Origin: Xiphophorus maculatus
Taxonomy: Eukaryota; Chordata; Actinopteri; Cyprinodontiformes; Poeciliidae
Reading direction: 5' to 3'
Assembly: GCF_002775205.1 (NCBI RefSeq)
Contig: NC_036447.1
Span: 6,560,501 to 6,624,500, forward strand
Length of the DNA stretch: 64,000 nt
Shown here piece by piece: positions 1 through 11,953 of this stretch; position 1 is the first letter of the stretch; the number at the start of each line of letters is the position of its first letter. The position numbers and the translations under genes are program-made. The notes below the pieces were generated by a model. It saw only the letters and a list, made by a program, of their open reading frames with translations. It did not search any database and was not told the origin of the DNA.

Positions 1-1545
1 GGGAAAAGAATTTACTCTTAGGCATATTTTTACTTTCGCTTGAGTAATTTAATTATGAAGTATCGCTGCTCTATCGACTGTGAATAATGCATGAAATGAC
101 ATCATCAGAGGGACCAAAATATAAAGTTATGTGGAACGTTTGGTATTTTAAAGATCTAAATGAAAGTAATTGATATAAATAACATAATTACAAAATAAAG
201 CCAAGAAAAAGAAACATTTTACTAACTTTTTAATGAAACTTTAACTTCATAAAAAAATGTTTAACTTTTGTTAACGTTTCATAAAACTTGAAACTTTAAC
301 AAAACCTGCAGGTGCACTGCAAAAATACAAAATCTTACCAAGGAGTTTTGTTCTATTTTTTGTCTTATTTCAAGCATACTAACTTATAAGTAACTTTTCA
401 GTAAGATAAATCAGCTTGTTTTAAGTCAATAATTCCTTACTATTAATAAAAAAAAACCTACTAGTTCCACTGGCAGATTATTTCACTTATGACAAGACAT
501 TTTTCCCATGATCTGCCAGTGGAACTTCTTCATCAATGCTAAGGAATTAATGACTTAAAACAAGCTCCTATATCTCGCTGAAAAGTTTATTGTCAGTTAG
601 TTTTGTCTTATGCCAAGTACACTAAGATATTTACACTAGAAACTAGACCAACAATACTTGATAAGATTTTGTGTTTCGGCAGTGTATGTCACAACAAAAA
701 CATTCTTCTGGTGCAGGGATGCAGTGATTTTTTGTTGGCGCATTACTGCCACCTAGAGGTTGGCGAAAGAACCAACACAAAAGAAACATCGGATGCACTG
801 ATCCACTTCTGTCACACCGATGTTGTTGTCGACCAATAATACCGATCCGATACAGAAAAACAGCGCTGAATTGAATACATTTTTTTTTAAAACACAGACA
901 TAAATGTACTGAATTACAAATTTATTTGATAAATTTGCACCAGTAGAGCACATGGAAATAGACTAATGGCTTTTAAAGCTTGGTCAAACATGTAAAAACA
1001 ACTTTAATTTGTTCAGTCAGTGGAATTAGGAATATAACAGTCAATGTAAAATAAATAATAAAAAAAACTGAAACTGACATAAACAATAGGTTGACTACCA
1101 AGGAAAGTGCAACAATTCTTCATTCAAATGGTTCAGAAAAGGGCAATTAGGAATTTTAAATATAATGTAAAATAAGTCATAAGTGATAGGTAAACATGAT
1201 GTTGTTCAGAGCATTAAGCATAGAATTAGACCGAATAGACTGGCCCTTATGGATCGGGAACATAGTCACCGATACCCAATCCAGAATTTATTTTTAAAAA
1301 TCAGAATCATCTCTAAGAGAAACTGAAAACTCAATCACAAGAAAAAAATGATGAGTTTTAAAATTAGATAAGAAATGCTTGAAGGAACAAACATCTGAAA
1401 ATCTACAAAAGGTCTCTGTTTTCTCATAATAAGAGTCTGTTTTGTCATTGTAATCAGTCATTTTATTGCTAGTGTTTTAGTCTAGGTTGCTATAGTAACG
1501 TTATTGATGTTTGCTCATGTTGATAACTGCTGTCGCTTACTGCAG
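1..1545. other. Intron of the collagen gene with dispersed repeats
   Basis: No exon is visible here. The first 300 bases are a decayed copy of the ACTTGAGTAA-rich repeat seen at 17.6, 19.1 and 34.7 kb. A fold-back MITE follows at 315-684, and the rest is AT-rich intron. A CTCF-like match lies at 746-759. The stretch ends in a normal acceptor (CTTACTGCAG) before the exon at 1546. Confidence 0.6.
315..684. repeat. Fold-back MITE, family A (full-length copy)
   Basis: Begins CACTGCAAAAAT and ends in a diverged inverted copy (TTCGGCAGTG). The two halves are inverted repeats around a central dyad containing TTCCACTGGCAGATTATTTC and its complement. Related copies lie at about 2098-2310, 21112-21230, 33116-34118, 36560-36840, 37072-37435 and 38678-39057. 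The CACTG ends resemble CACTA-type elements, but I could not establish a consistent target duplication, so the superfamily is open. Confidence 0.7.
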
Positions 1546-1623
1546 GTGACCAGGGGGACATTGGGGATAGAGGGCCCACACTCAGGGGACACAAAGGGGA
1601 ACCAGGAGTCCCTGGACTACCAG
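1546..1623 (+). CDS. col9a1: Collagen triple-helix exon (penultimate coding exon)
   Basis: A 78-nt exon with phase 1 on both sides, flanked by TGCAG and GTAAAG. It encodes Gly-X-Y repeats (GDQGDIGDRGPT, then GHKGEPGVPGLPG). The repeat is broken once: GPT is followed by Leu-Arg before the next Gly, an imperfection of the kind common in fibril-associated (FACIT) collagens. It joins in frame to the terminal exon at 2772. Upstream exons lie outside the window. The gene assignment rests on the C-terminal exon and on synteny; col19a1 and col21a1 are alternatives. Confidence 0.8.
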
Positions 1624-1879
1624 GTAAAGCAAAACTCGCTGACATGACTGTCTTTAATTAAAGTATTATTTAATAAGCACTGTTTTTTTTAAATAGTTTG
1701 ATAGTTTTGATTAAGATTTCCAGAATGCTTTAGCTATTATGCTATAAACCACAGGAAATCCCAGTAGCATACAGACACTGTAAGTTGTTTGAAAAATCTA
1801 CATTTTGGAATGACCCCATATTCTGTTACTTTTGATTTTAAGACAAACATTCCAGTATGTGACAAGATGCCCTAAAATA

Positions 1880-2480
1880 GCTTATTCTGAAAGGAGCTGA
1901 ATGTAGGAAGAACTTATCAGACTAAAATGTCATTATCTAAGAATAATTTTGTGCAAAAAATGTCAGCTGCTATCTAAGAGGCAGTTTTAGGGCCTCCATA
2001 CATTAAATCCACATAAACTGCTGCTGGCCACACCCCTCCTCCCCAACTCATTGTTTACATTCACATGTGAAAATGACTGCAAACAGATGTACAATTATAG
2101 TACACTTGAAATAAGATAAAACTAATTTAAAAGTAACTTTTCAGCAAGATATAGGAGCTTATTTTAAGTGACAAACCCTTAATGCTGATCAAAAAAGTGC
2201 TAGTTCCACTGGCAGATTATTTCATTTACAACATGTAAAAAATGTTGCTATATGTAAAATAATCTCCCAGTGGGACCAGTACATTTCACAAATATTTAGT
2301 ATATTTAATATTAGTAATTAAATATTACTTGTCTTTTACAGCAAACAGAGAGGTAAAACCAACTGACAAAATATCCTGGAATTCTGTTTGGGTTGCTAGG
2401 TAACGGGTTGGTTTTGCTGGGGTTGCTAGGTAACGGGCAGTGCCTGCTGGTTTGTGACTTTACATTCTGAAGGATTTTGA
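1880..2480 (-). repeat. X-box-carrying repeat (family E), interrupted by a MITE
   Basis: Read on the minus strand, 1880-2083 and 2340-2480 match the repeats in myom2 introns at 41.46-42.08 and 47.9-48.5 kb. Shared elements include TTTGCAGCCATTTTCACATG, GTGTGGCCAGCAGCA and TCTAAGAATGATTTTGTG. Two perfect GTTGCTAGGTAAC motifs lie at 2392-2404 and 2422-2434. A piece of fold-back family A at about 2098-2310 splits the copy, so the MITE inserted later. Confidence 0.65.
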
Positions 2481-2771
2481 AACAGTTAATTTTCCAGACA
2501 ACAAAAAACATTAACTTATTGCCTGAAAAACACCTGTGCGTTTTCTTTTAAGCACTTGAGCGATTATTTAGAAGCCGTAGAAACCCAAAAACCCTTTGAC
2601 AACATTTGTGATCTTGATACTGCCCAAAATGAAAATTAATTTGACACTCCTGGGCTACACTCAGTACGAAATGTAGTAAAATGCTAAATCAGTTTTCAAA
2701 CAGCGTTATGGTCATAAATAAAAAAAACAAAAAACAACTGGACTTCTTATCTTTGTTCGCTCATCTTCCAG

Positions 2772-2977
2772 GTGAACCCGGCCGACCGGCTTACGGCACG
2801 AACGGCCGCGACGGAGAGCGGGGGCCGCGCGGCGTTCCAGGAATCAACGGCGTTCCAGGCCCTCCGGGTCCCGCTGGCAGGAATGGCTACTGTGAGCCGT
2901 CGCAGTGCATCCCTCCCATGGTGGCGTCACTCGGCCTTGGAAAAAACTCAGAGACAAAGGGCCCCAGCGACGACTGA
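2772..2977 (+). CDS. col9a1: Collagen C-terminal exon: last Gly-X-Y repeats and NC1 tail
   Basis: After the acceptor TTCCAG the exon continues the Gly-X-Y repeat ([18 protein letters not shown], then [19 protein letters not shown]). It then leaves the helix with GYCEPSQC and about 20 hydrophilic residues ending KGPSDD before TGA. A short tail with two Cys in GYCEPSxC followed by a KGP end is what I recall of the alpha-1 chain of collagen IX, a cartilage FACIT collagen that decorates type II fibrils. COL9A1 also lies in the same human chromosome region as LGSN and PTP4A1. The exon is GC-rich against AT-rich surroundings. Collagen identity is certain; the chain is moderately supported. Confidence 0.85.
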
Positions 2978-3790
2978 GAGGGAACAGAACTAAAAAAACT
3001 AATCAGCAGAACAAGAGTATGTTTTTAAGCCACAATTGGAGGTTACACTGACATTAATGCTCTAAAAACCAACCAACCAGCTTTTCCAAGTTCTTGTTTT
3101 TACCTCAGTTTTTCCATCTCTGTACTGTAAAATATAAGGAACCAAAATGAAATAACTGTACAGTCTCACCTGCTCAGTTTCTGCCCTGTTTCTCTGTATG
3201 TTTATGTAAATGTGTCAATATATATAACTGGATAACAGTAGTTTGATAGTATTTAAGGTGGTTTAAGTTGCCATCATTTCTGGACAGAAGGGGAAGTGAT
3301 GTATGAAAGATCCTGACACAGTTTTGTATGATTTCTTATTTATTATATCAAGGTTCAATGTCATGTCTGCAAGTTGTACAAAGGAGGAAATATACACATT
3401 TTGGTTACCTTTTCTGTGAAAATATTCTTTCACAAACAGAATATAACAGAGCCGGCCCAAGGCAATGCAAACCCAAACTATCAGGTTCAAATTTTAACAC
3501 AGTTTTAGTGTATTTAAGAATGATAATGTTATTAAATTTGCATAGATCTACTAAACAATTTTAAATTAACAATTTTAATTTAAGATGTACTAGATGCTTA
3601 GTGTTATTGTTGCCCTTCAGCCCAGAGTCAAATCTTTTGGACTTTAACCAGCTTCCGACCATCATACTTATCTCCTACCAAAAAAAAAGAAAACCCGCGG
3701 AATGATGCTGCTTCACCACAGGTTGATGTGCAAGGTTAAAGTTGAAACCAGAAGTTGAAATACACTCAATAAAAAGACACATCTTCTTTT
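2978..3790 (+). other. Collagen gene 3' UTR with polyadenylation signal
   Basis: No coding signal continues after the TGA at 2975-2977. An AATAAA hexamer lies at 3768-3773, about 790 bases downstream, and is a plausible polyadenylation signal on the coding strand. The exact cleavage site cannot be read from sequence alone. Confidence 0.45.
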
Positions 3791-4713
3791 TCTCACTGTC
3801 TGAAGTTAAATCAGACCAAATGTTTCTTGTTTTAGGTCAGTCAGAATTTCCTAAATTATTTCTATTTGCTAAATGCCACAATTATGAAAGAAAGAATATG
3901 TTAGAGTAGTGTTTTTCTATAGTGGGGTTCACCAGGGAGCATTATAGGGACCTCTGAAATATTGGAGAAAACAAATGTAATTTTTTTTACATTTTGAAAT
4001 CATAAATTTAAAAAAAAGTAATACATTTTTCAGTAAGTATCATAAAAAGTAAGTTTAAAAAACCCATTGAAGTTGGAGTTAGAAGATTGAAATAGCCTTT
4101 ATTGTACCATAGACGGGAAAGTCAGGGAAACGTTAATTTGACATTTTCATCTTTCTTATTTAAGCAAGCTAGAAATAAACAAGTTTCTGACAAGAAAAAG
4201 ACAGAAGGAGCCTCTGCTGCGGCGGACACTGCTGAAAATAATAAGATGTGGAGGTTAAATGAAATTTCATGGGATTAATCTAAAACATATTATTTTAGAC
4301 TATTTTCTATCAAAAGAGGAGATTTTTTTTAATCTGGTAATGTATTAAGCATCAGATTAATAAAGTATTAATGTATTATTTCCAAAATAGAACTAATTTC
4401 TTGCTGAAATCAGAATATATGAGGCAACATTTATGCTAAATGAATGTAATAACTACTGAGTGAAAGTGAAAAAAAGTTTATTTACTGGTACATATTTTGC
4501 AGCATTGTTTGTGGCTTTCCAGAGGGAATGTCTGACCAGAAGCTAAAGCTGTTTGGGGAACCCCTGTTTTCAATAATGTCTTCAAAATCAAGAGTTTAAA
4601 TACCGAATAACTACTGTCTCCTTCAATGAGAGAAAGCATAAATGATGACGTCATGTGTTTGGAAACAATGTGATAGGTTAGCTGACATATTTGAGTTAAT
4701 CAGAGGCTCACCT
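3791..4713. other. Intergenic stretch without recognised genes
   Basis: AT-rich sequence between the convergent 3' ends of the collagen gene (plus strand) and ptp4a1 (minus strand). I see no ORF with recognisable protein similarity and no RNA gene. Confidence 0.5.
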
Positions 4714-5140
4714 GAAACATCCTGCTTTCTGGGCTGACACGGTGCTAGCCTGGTCATTTCCTCTGGGAACAACAATCTCGCTTCCATAACAGTCCAGGTT
4801 TTCTCCCATCGACTCGGATTCGCTCCTGTTAAAAATTCTACCGGGCCAATCGGCGAACAGAGGGACAATTGTGAACGATGACGTCGATTTTCTAGCTCTT
4901 TTAGAATGGTAGTCTTCCTCTAGCTTTAGCAATGGCAGCGGAGGAAGTTAAGGAAGCTGTTCAGTCGTTGTTGGTTCCGAATATTGAATTAACATCAACA
5001 ACCGCCATCTTGTTCACTTCAGCTCTTCTCTCTTGGCAGTGGAGGACGGATGTTAGCAGCTCAGACAACTTCCGGTAAACTTCTAAGCTTCGAACTCACT
5101 GGCGCATTACTTAAGTCACGGGTTCGGTTGCTGCTAGAGA
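4714..5140 (+). repeat. Dispersed repeat (family D) carrying the start of a transposon-type ORF
   Basis: Homologous to 17265-17630. Shared blocks include ACCGGGCCAATC, AGCAATGGC, GAGGAAGT, CAACTTCCGGTAA and ACTGGCGCATTAC. Both copies contain an ATG opening a reading frame that begins MAAEEV, then K or N, then EAVQS. At 4932 it runs about 50 codons; in the second copy it stops after 17. This looks like the 5' end of a larger mobile element whose body is missing here. The family name is not known to me. Confidence 0.55.
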
Positions 5141-5280
5141 TCTTCTACCGGCCTGGTTGTTTTAGAATATTTCTGCAGCATCATCATCATAACAGCAAAC
5201 TAGGAAAACTTGTCGTTATTAAACTGGTGCATGAAGACCAAAATTCCTGTCGAAGTAATAATAATAATATTTAAAAAACG

Positions 5281-7367
5281 GTTCTGAATTCAAAGATCTT
5301 TTTATTTATTTATACATTTTTCTTTTAATCCAGTGTTGTAAAATTATAATGTCTCTATTTCAAACAAAATTATACAGAAATATTTACTTTTTTCTGGTTT
5401 TCACCCAAATTAAAGATTTACCCTGTATTGGTCAGTCTTGGAAATATACCAGATAGGAATAGTGCATACCCTCAGGGTGACAATTACTGCACTGTACCAA
5501 TGTGTGTACATATGTAATTTTTGGACTTGAAAAATGAAAACTAATGTTAGATTAGTATTACATTTTCAAAAACCTTACAAAAAAATCTTGAAGTGAGATG
5601 TTGCGCTTGTGCCTAGGTACTCTGACAAAAACTAGAGCTCCCCTTGTAGTTAGTAGAGGAAGGTTATAAAATGTATGCTTGTTCTAAAAGTGGTTATTGT
5701 TTACAGCTAACATAACTTCCAAAAATTTGTTTCTAACAAAAGTACATCAGATTTTTAATTTAAAATATTATGGCAAATACAATATGGATGAACACCATAA
5801 TTAGTCGTTTTAGCCGTAATCACAAACTAATTTAGTAAATGATTAATTAACTGGAATATACAAACTCAAAGAAGAACATTTGCTAAAAGAAAACAAATAT
5901 TCAGAGCATTAATTAAGCAAAATCTGTACAAAGATATACACATTTTGCATAAAAGATTAAAGCAAATATTCACTGCATTAAGCCAAAACTGTACAAAAAT
6001 ATACATTTTGCCTTAAAAATTAAAAAATGTAAATATGTTTTACCCAGAACTCCTCACATGGCAGTTTTAGCTTCACCTGGCTCAGATTCTGTAAAATAAA
6101 ATATGGCACATTTTGGACGTTATTAATTTGTTAATCCAATCCTGACCTACACTGTATTGATGTTACGTCAAGCAGAAAAAGCTAAGCTTCTTATGATTAG
6201 TATTTTCTTTGGCTGCAGATGAATTATTTGCTACAAATAAGAGTATAATAAAGAATGCTGTGCTATTGCACTTTAGGCAACAAGTCCTACATATAATATT
6301 CAACCTTCTTTCCAACAAATAACTCAGAAAATGAGATGTCCATTTGTTTTTTTTTCAGTGTCATTTAATGTAATCTCACAAGTTGGTGAACAGGTACAAC
6401 TTTGTCGCTCACTGTACTAAATCACACATCCGTTGATAGTATAAATAGCCAACCTAATAATAGTACACATTTTCAAATACATAAAATCATCAAGTATGCA
6501 AGTTTTAAGTTATGGACATCAACAGAGAAAAAAAAAAGGCATACACATTATCGCAGATGGAGGAAGTCCAGTTTGAAGCTGAAACAGCTTGAACTAAGAT
6601 TTAAAAAAAAAGAAGAAAAAAGGTAACCAAATGTTGGACATGGCAGTGAAATATTAAACAGACGGTTTGATAAATAAAATAAACTCATAGACGTTCAACT
6701 GATAAATATGACAGCAAGGTAATTTAAATGAAAAATTAAATGAAAGGGAAGAAGTGTAACTTCCTGCACAAGACAAAGGCAACAGGTTGTTTTTTTATTA
6801 TTCCAAGTAGAAAAATGAAACACCTTTCTTTCCCAGACGCCAGTGGCACGACTGCCTTGGTTTCACTTCGTAAGGCATTTATGAATGATCCATGTGATCT
6901 GAAGGAAGGCATATCTCTTTCTACTCTTTTGAAACTGAATTAAAAAACAAAAAACAGGAGGAAGGGAGAGTGGACTTTAAATCGTCACGACTTTTTTCTG
7001 CAGTACTTCAACGTAGCCGCCAATTAAAATCTTTGGGACACTTGCAACAACTATAAATCCAACATTTCACAAAGATACAATGCAGCACTGCCCTTTATTT
7101 TTTTAATAGTTTTAATTTTTTATTGGGCAATGTGGTTCACACAACTTGTTATCCCCTCAGACACTTGTGATTTAATTAAGCCTTGAGAGGGGAAGTTGAA
7201 TTACAGCACATGGTTTTTCAAAGTAAAATACTTCAACACAATGACAAAAGACAAAGAAAAAAAAAACCCTGCCAAAAAAGCAAGCTAGTGAGGAAGAAAT
7301 TAGTTTTTCAGTAATGAGTTTTAGGGAGGTTTTGGGCTGGCATGGCAGGAGGGAATGGGGTTTGGCT
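5281..7367 (-). other. Downstream region and probable 3' UTR of ptp4a1
   Basis: No coding sequence is recognisable. Because ptp4a1 is transcribed leftward and PTP4A1 messages have long 3' UTRs, at least the part next to the stop codon at 7368 should be 3' UTR. Several TTTATT hexamers (AATAAA on the minus strand) occur, for example around 7090-7120 and 5300-5310. I cannot choose the used site. Confidence 0.4.
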
Positions 7368-10300
7368 CTACTGGATGCAGCAGTTATTGCGATGGCGCAG
7401 GCGCATCTTTGGACGATATTTCTCCAGGTAGAACAGCTGCTTGCTGTTGAACGCTCCTCGACGCTTCCTGGAAGAAAAGACGGCAGCAAGCCGACTCAGT
7501 GTTCAAAATGTTCAAAAATAGGAAGTTTTTACAGCATTTTTACAACACTAAATCCCAATTTTACCGGTTATACAAACTTACTGTCGAATGAACTGGACAG
7601 CATCTTCATATTTCATCCCACATTCTATCAGTGCGAGCGCCACAAGGACAGGAGCTCTGCAGGAAGACAAAATCTATTAAAAACTTGAAACTTCATTCAT
7701 TATCCTAGGACATTTTCTTTCACTATGATGGGAGAAAAATCAGAATTATTTTATTATTATTATTCAATTACATCACAATGATCCACCGAAGTGGGAAAAA
7801 CCTCAAACTTTCCATCAGTGAAGAATTGAAAGTATATTAAAGTTAATTTTATCACGTCTCTGCTTAAAAGAGTAACCAAACCCCAAATCAACTCTCTAAT
7901 TTTTGCCTTTAAGCCACACTGTATAACTTTTATAAAAAAATATATATATATATATAAAATTGTGCGTTTCTGATATGGGATACATGGGCAACCACCCAGG
8001 GCAGCATCTTGTCAGAGGAGCAGCATTTCTGAAGAGAAATAAATTTGTATGATGATTGCATTTATGTTATTATAAAAGAGAAGAAAAAACATGCATGGCC
8101 TGAAGCTTCACAGATATTTTATAATCCACATTTGATCTCAAAACCAAATTACTAGACATTACAGATGCACCATAAATTTTGCTGGACAGTAAATCGTCCT
8201 ACTAATTACTGTGATAAACGATAACGTTGTTTTGAGACAATTTTCAAGTACTATGTTGATGGTGGAATAATAACGCCAGTTTGTCCTCTCAAAAACAATT
8301 TTTTTTATTTTGTAAGGAAGAGGCAAGACTGGAATTGGAAGATATTCTACATATCCAAATATGAAACACAACCAAAAAACAAACAAAATGAATTGTGATG
8401 TCTGTAAATAAAATTTCCCTCAAAAATATCAGAATGTAAATGAGCTCATTTGGACCTAAATTAATGTAAATTGAGCTAAATTTACACTAAATGAGTCAGT
8501 TAACACTAACCTTTTTTACTAACACTCAACAGTTTTGTCATTGCAAAGGCCAATAACTGATTACATACCTGGAAACAATAAAAATTAGGGAGCAGAAATG
8601 TAAAGCTTTCACATCAATTCTCTCATCAAGACCAGAAACAGTTGACTCTTAAAAAAAAAAAAAAAAAAAAAAAAAACCCAGAAAATTCTGAGAAATTTTT
8701 TTTGTTGCTAATTTAAAGTTTTCCAAAATATATAAAAAACAAAACAGTATCTTTATATTGGGTCGATAATTATTTTTTTGTGGCACTAGTAGCTTTTGTT
8801 GATAGTCTGATGGAAAACGTAAGGAAGAGAACACAAAAGAAACAACCTGTGTTAAAAAGGCCAACAATACAATTCATTCATTTTGGATAAATTAGTGGTA
8901 TTTGGTTGTTGCATATTATTATAAGAGGATATTTTGATGAATTGAATTGTTGCAAAAAGAGTCCTGCATTATTAATACAGATGGATTTCTACCTCCCAAG
9001 CCCTGCCACACAGTGGACAGCAATGCAGCAGCCAGGCTCCTCTCTGAATTTCAGCTTCAGCAGGTTCAGCCAATCATCCACGATCTGGTTGGAGGGAGGA
9101 GCGCCATCATCAAACGGCCAATCCTGCAGGAGATGAGGGGAAAAAGAAAAAAAGAGGAAATGATGTCATGCATCCCTGTTCTTGGAAACAAGGAGTGGTT
9201 GAACTGGTTACAATGGAAAGAAAAACATTGGAGGGGGAACCTGTTGAACATCCATGTCTAATTATACACTAAATACTGACATAAGATTTGAAAAAATATG
9301 CTGATGTGAAATTTTAACAAGATATTTTACAAATTTAGATAAAAACTGGATTTTTGTGATCATTATTTTACATTTTTAATAATGCAGCAGCAGAGATTAA
9401 AACCCTCAGAAAACACAAATCTTCATCAAATTATTTATAAGAACTGAAAATAATATTTCTGTTGCTGCTTTGACCTGTCACTATAACAAATTGTCCCAGA
9501 AATTATTGCATTATTTTGAGACCATTTTTCAAATAATATAATAATAGCATAATATTGCAAGTTCATCCTCTAAAAGACGTCAATATTGTAAAGAACATTT
9601 GACACTGGAACTGAAAGACTTGTAAAAATTCTAAACAAATAAAATGAGGGAAAAAACTCACCTACAATCAAAACCATTAATAAAATGGATTATGACGTTT
9701 CTATAAAGTCTCTATTCAAAAAAATATATCAAAGTGGAAATTATCAATTTATCTTGAGATTAATTTTGACAGGTTTACTGCTGCTGAACTGATCAGTCAT
9801 GCAATAGGACTGGACTTACCAGAACCTGAATCCCCTCTTTTACCACCAGGGTGGAATCATAAGTGGCCTCACAAACTCTCACCACAGTGGTGACACCATA
9901 CTTCTTCAGCTCCTGTGGGAAAATATTGACAACTGATTAGGAAACCTGATAGCGGAACCGCTTTTCCATATTTATCCAAATTATATGCTTCTTTATATTT
10001 TATGACTAACTGGTCACAGGCATGCAAAACAGTTTTAAAAGCTCTTGAATCAAAATAAAGGTTCATAGCAAGAAATCTAGACAATATCAAATACTTTCCA
10101 AATATGACTATCTATCTATCTATATATAAACCTTGATGCAAACATTTTAGTTTATTAAGTTCTTCATGACACTGCTGCTCCACCTTTAAGAAAATTTGTC
10201 TGAGATCAGATGACATGACTGGAGTCCACAAGGGCGCCCTCTGGAGGCGAGTGCAGCATCCAAAAATGTAGGACTGATTTTACAATAAAACTCTTCTCCT

Positions 10301-11388
10301 GTTTTGAGGAGTCACGGGAATAGTTTGCCACATTCAAAATGCTGTAGTTATAAAATGTTTGCACATTTGACAAAAATATGTCTATCAAAGCTGCAGCATG
10401 TAACTTATAAAAAATTTATTTTTTTTACATATTTGTTAAAATTGTGACTGTATGAGAGATGATCTGTGAAAATATTGATTTCCTCCAACTCCTCCCTTGG
10501 CTGCTATTGCCATCTGAAGAAATGCACCTTTCTCAACCAAAAACAACCAATCAGAGCCAGGAGGAGGGTCTTTATGCTGTCAATCAACCTCATGTACTCA
10601 CTGCTCAATGTGGCAAGGGTGGAGAAAAGAACTTAGTGACAGGAAAACATTTTATCTGCCATCATTGGTGACTATGCCAACTAGCCATGAACATTCATAA
10701 CAGGCTGTGCTAGCTGCAAAGGAGGGTGATTGACAGCGCTAAGATCCACCTCTTGGCTCTGATTGGTTGTTTCTAGGCAGCACAAGGAGAAGGCAGAGGA
10801 GATACATTTTTCAATTAGATTATCTGTCTTATACTAAACGGCCACCACATGGTGACAATTTTTAAAAAATATGTAAAATATATTTTATAAAAGTTACATA
10901 TTGTAGCTTTAAATAAGCAGATTTGCACTCATTATTAAAGAAGCCAAAGAAATTGTTTTATGAATAGTTTGTTGGTTTATAATTTTGGTTTGGTTGGTTT
11001 TAGTGAAATCTGAACGAATGAATTCTTAGAAATTTATGCAATTAATTATACTGGCTTTTCGCCAATTCATGATTTGTTAAATCTTACATTATTACATCAA
11101 CATGTCCAGGGGGTTCAGGTGGAAATTAGCATTTTTTGCTACAACCTGCTACTGTTTTAATTTTTTGTATTTTAAGTTTATAAGACAACAGCAGCATTAC
11201 TCAACAAAAACCTAAAAGTTTAAATCCTATTTCACTGATTCATATTGATTTGGCAAAAACTCAGAATGGAGATTGTGTCTCACCTCAATGAACTTGTTCA
11301 GGGTGGCATTGGTGGGATTGTGGGTAATGAGGAACCTCATGTTTTTGTAGGTTATCTCAACTGGGGCTGGTCTGTTCATGCGAGCCAT
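7368..11388 (-). CDS. ptp4a1: Protein tyrosine phosphatase type IVA 1 (PRL-1), complete coding region
   Basis: Five coding exons in a continuous frame, 167 residues: 11284-11388, 9820-9912, 8993-9123, 7582-7656 and 7368-7467, all with GT-AG introns. The protein starts [19 protein letters not shown] and has the PRL general-acid loop WPFDDGAPP and the CX5R active site [10 protein letters not shown] basic stretch (KMRLRHRNN) precedes the C-terminal prenylation box CCIQ. PRL phosphatases are farnesylated, sit at plasma and endosomal membranes and bind CNNM magnesium transporters. The vertebrate protein is normally 173 residues; here six residues (FKDSNG in the mammalian sequence) are missing just before HRNNCCIQ. 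The 5' leader lies in the same exon as the ATG and contains an upstream ORF at 11855-11920. Confidence 0.96.
10229..10247 (-). promoter_or_regulatory. CTCF-like site in a ptp4a1 intron
   Basis: On the minus strand 10234-10247 reads CCTCCAGAGGGCGC, one mismatch from the degenerate CTCF core CCASYAGRKGGCRS. Motif match only; no occupancy evidence. Confidence 0.3.
10392..10915. repeat. Fold-back repeat, family F (complete copy)
   Basis: An inverted-repeat element inside a ptp4a1 intron. The left arm runs from GCAGCATGTAACTTATAAAA through AACCAATCAGAGCCAGGAGG. The right arm is its diverged complement, through CTTGGCTCTGATTGGTTGTT to TTACATATTGTAGCTTT. Other copies are 29873-30192 and 56281-57617 (interrupted). 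Confidence 0.65.
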
Positions 11389-11854
11389 TGTAACAATGTA
11401 AAAATGGTTAAGAAAAGGTAAACTTATTCCAAAAAACAAGACAACACAAGTGTAAACAGTTAGAGGGAATGTAAAACAAAGGTCCAATGAGCTCAAGGAA
11501 GCCCAGAAACAAAAGATCCCCCGGTCTTCGTAGAAGGTTGGCAAGGCTTAATCATCAAAAATGGCGGGCAACTTGAAGGAGATGCCAGTTGACGAAGTGG
11601 CAGGCAATTAGAAAAGCAACTTAAAATCCTCTCCTTTGGGATGAAATCAAAAGAAAAGAAAGCAAAAAAACAAAAAAAGGCTGGTTCCACCTTGAGTCTG
11701 GCCGGGTGGAAGCCAACGAGGGCAGTGTGCAGCGGGTGGAGTTACCCCATCCAGGCTGAAGTATCGCTGGTTCTGGGAGGTTTCCCGGTCCTGTAAACTT
11801 TCCAGGGTCCCTCCGGTGGCTCAAGTATGTAAAATGGATGGCAAGTTTTGCTGT

Positions 11855-11920
11855 TCACTCGTCTGCATAGGCAGCGTGCTGAGCCTGGCAGTAGTCTCCA
11901 CTGCCCTTCAGAAACTCCAT
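11855..11920 (-). promoter_or_regulatory. Upstream ORF in the ptp4a1 5' leader
   Basis: The leader is continuous with the start-codon exon, whose acceptor (CATTTCGCAG) lies at about 11950-11953. On the minus strand an ATG at 11918-11920 opens 21 codons beginning MEFLKGSGDYCQAQ and ending in TGA at 11855-11857, about 466 bases before the main ATG. A conserved upstream ORF that represses PRL translation in response to magnesium has been reported for mammalian PTP4A1/PTP4A2. The position and length here suggest the same element, but I could not align the peptide. A second short ORF ([10 protein letters not shown]...) lies between it and the main start. Confidence 0.6.
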
Positions 11921-11953
11921 AAATGTGCGACCCAGAACACCACAGAACTGCTG

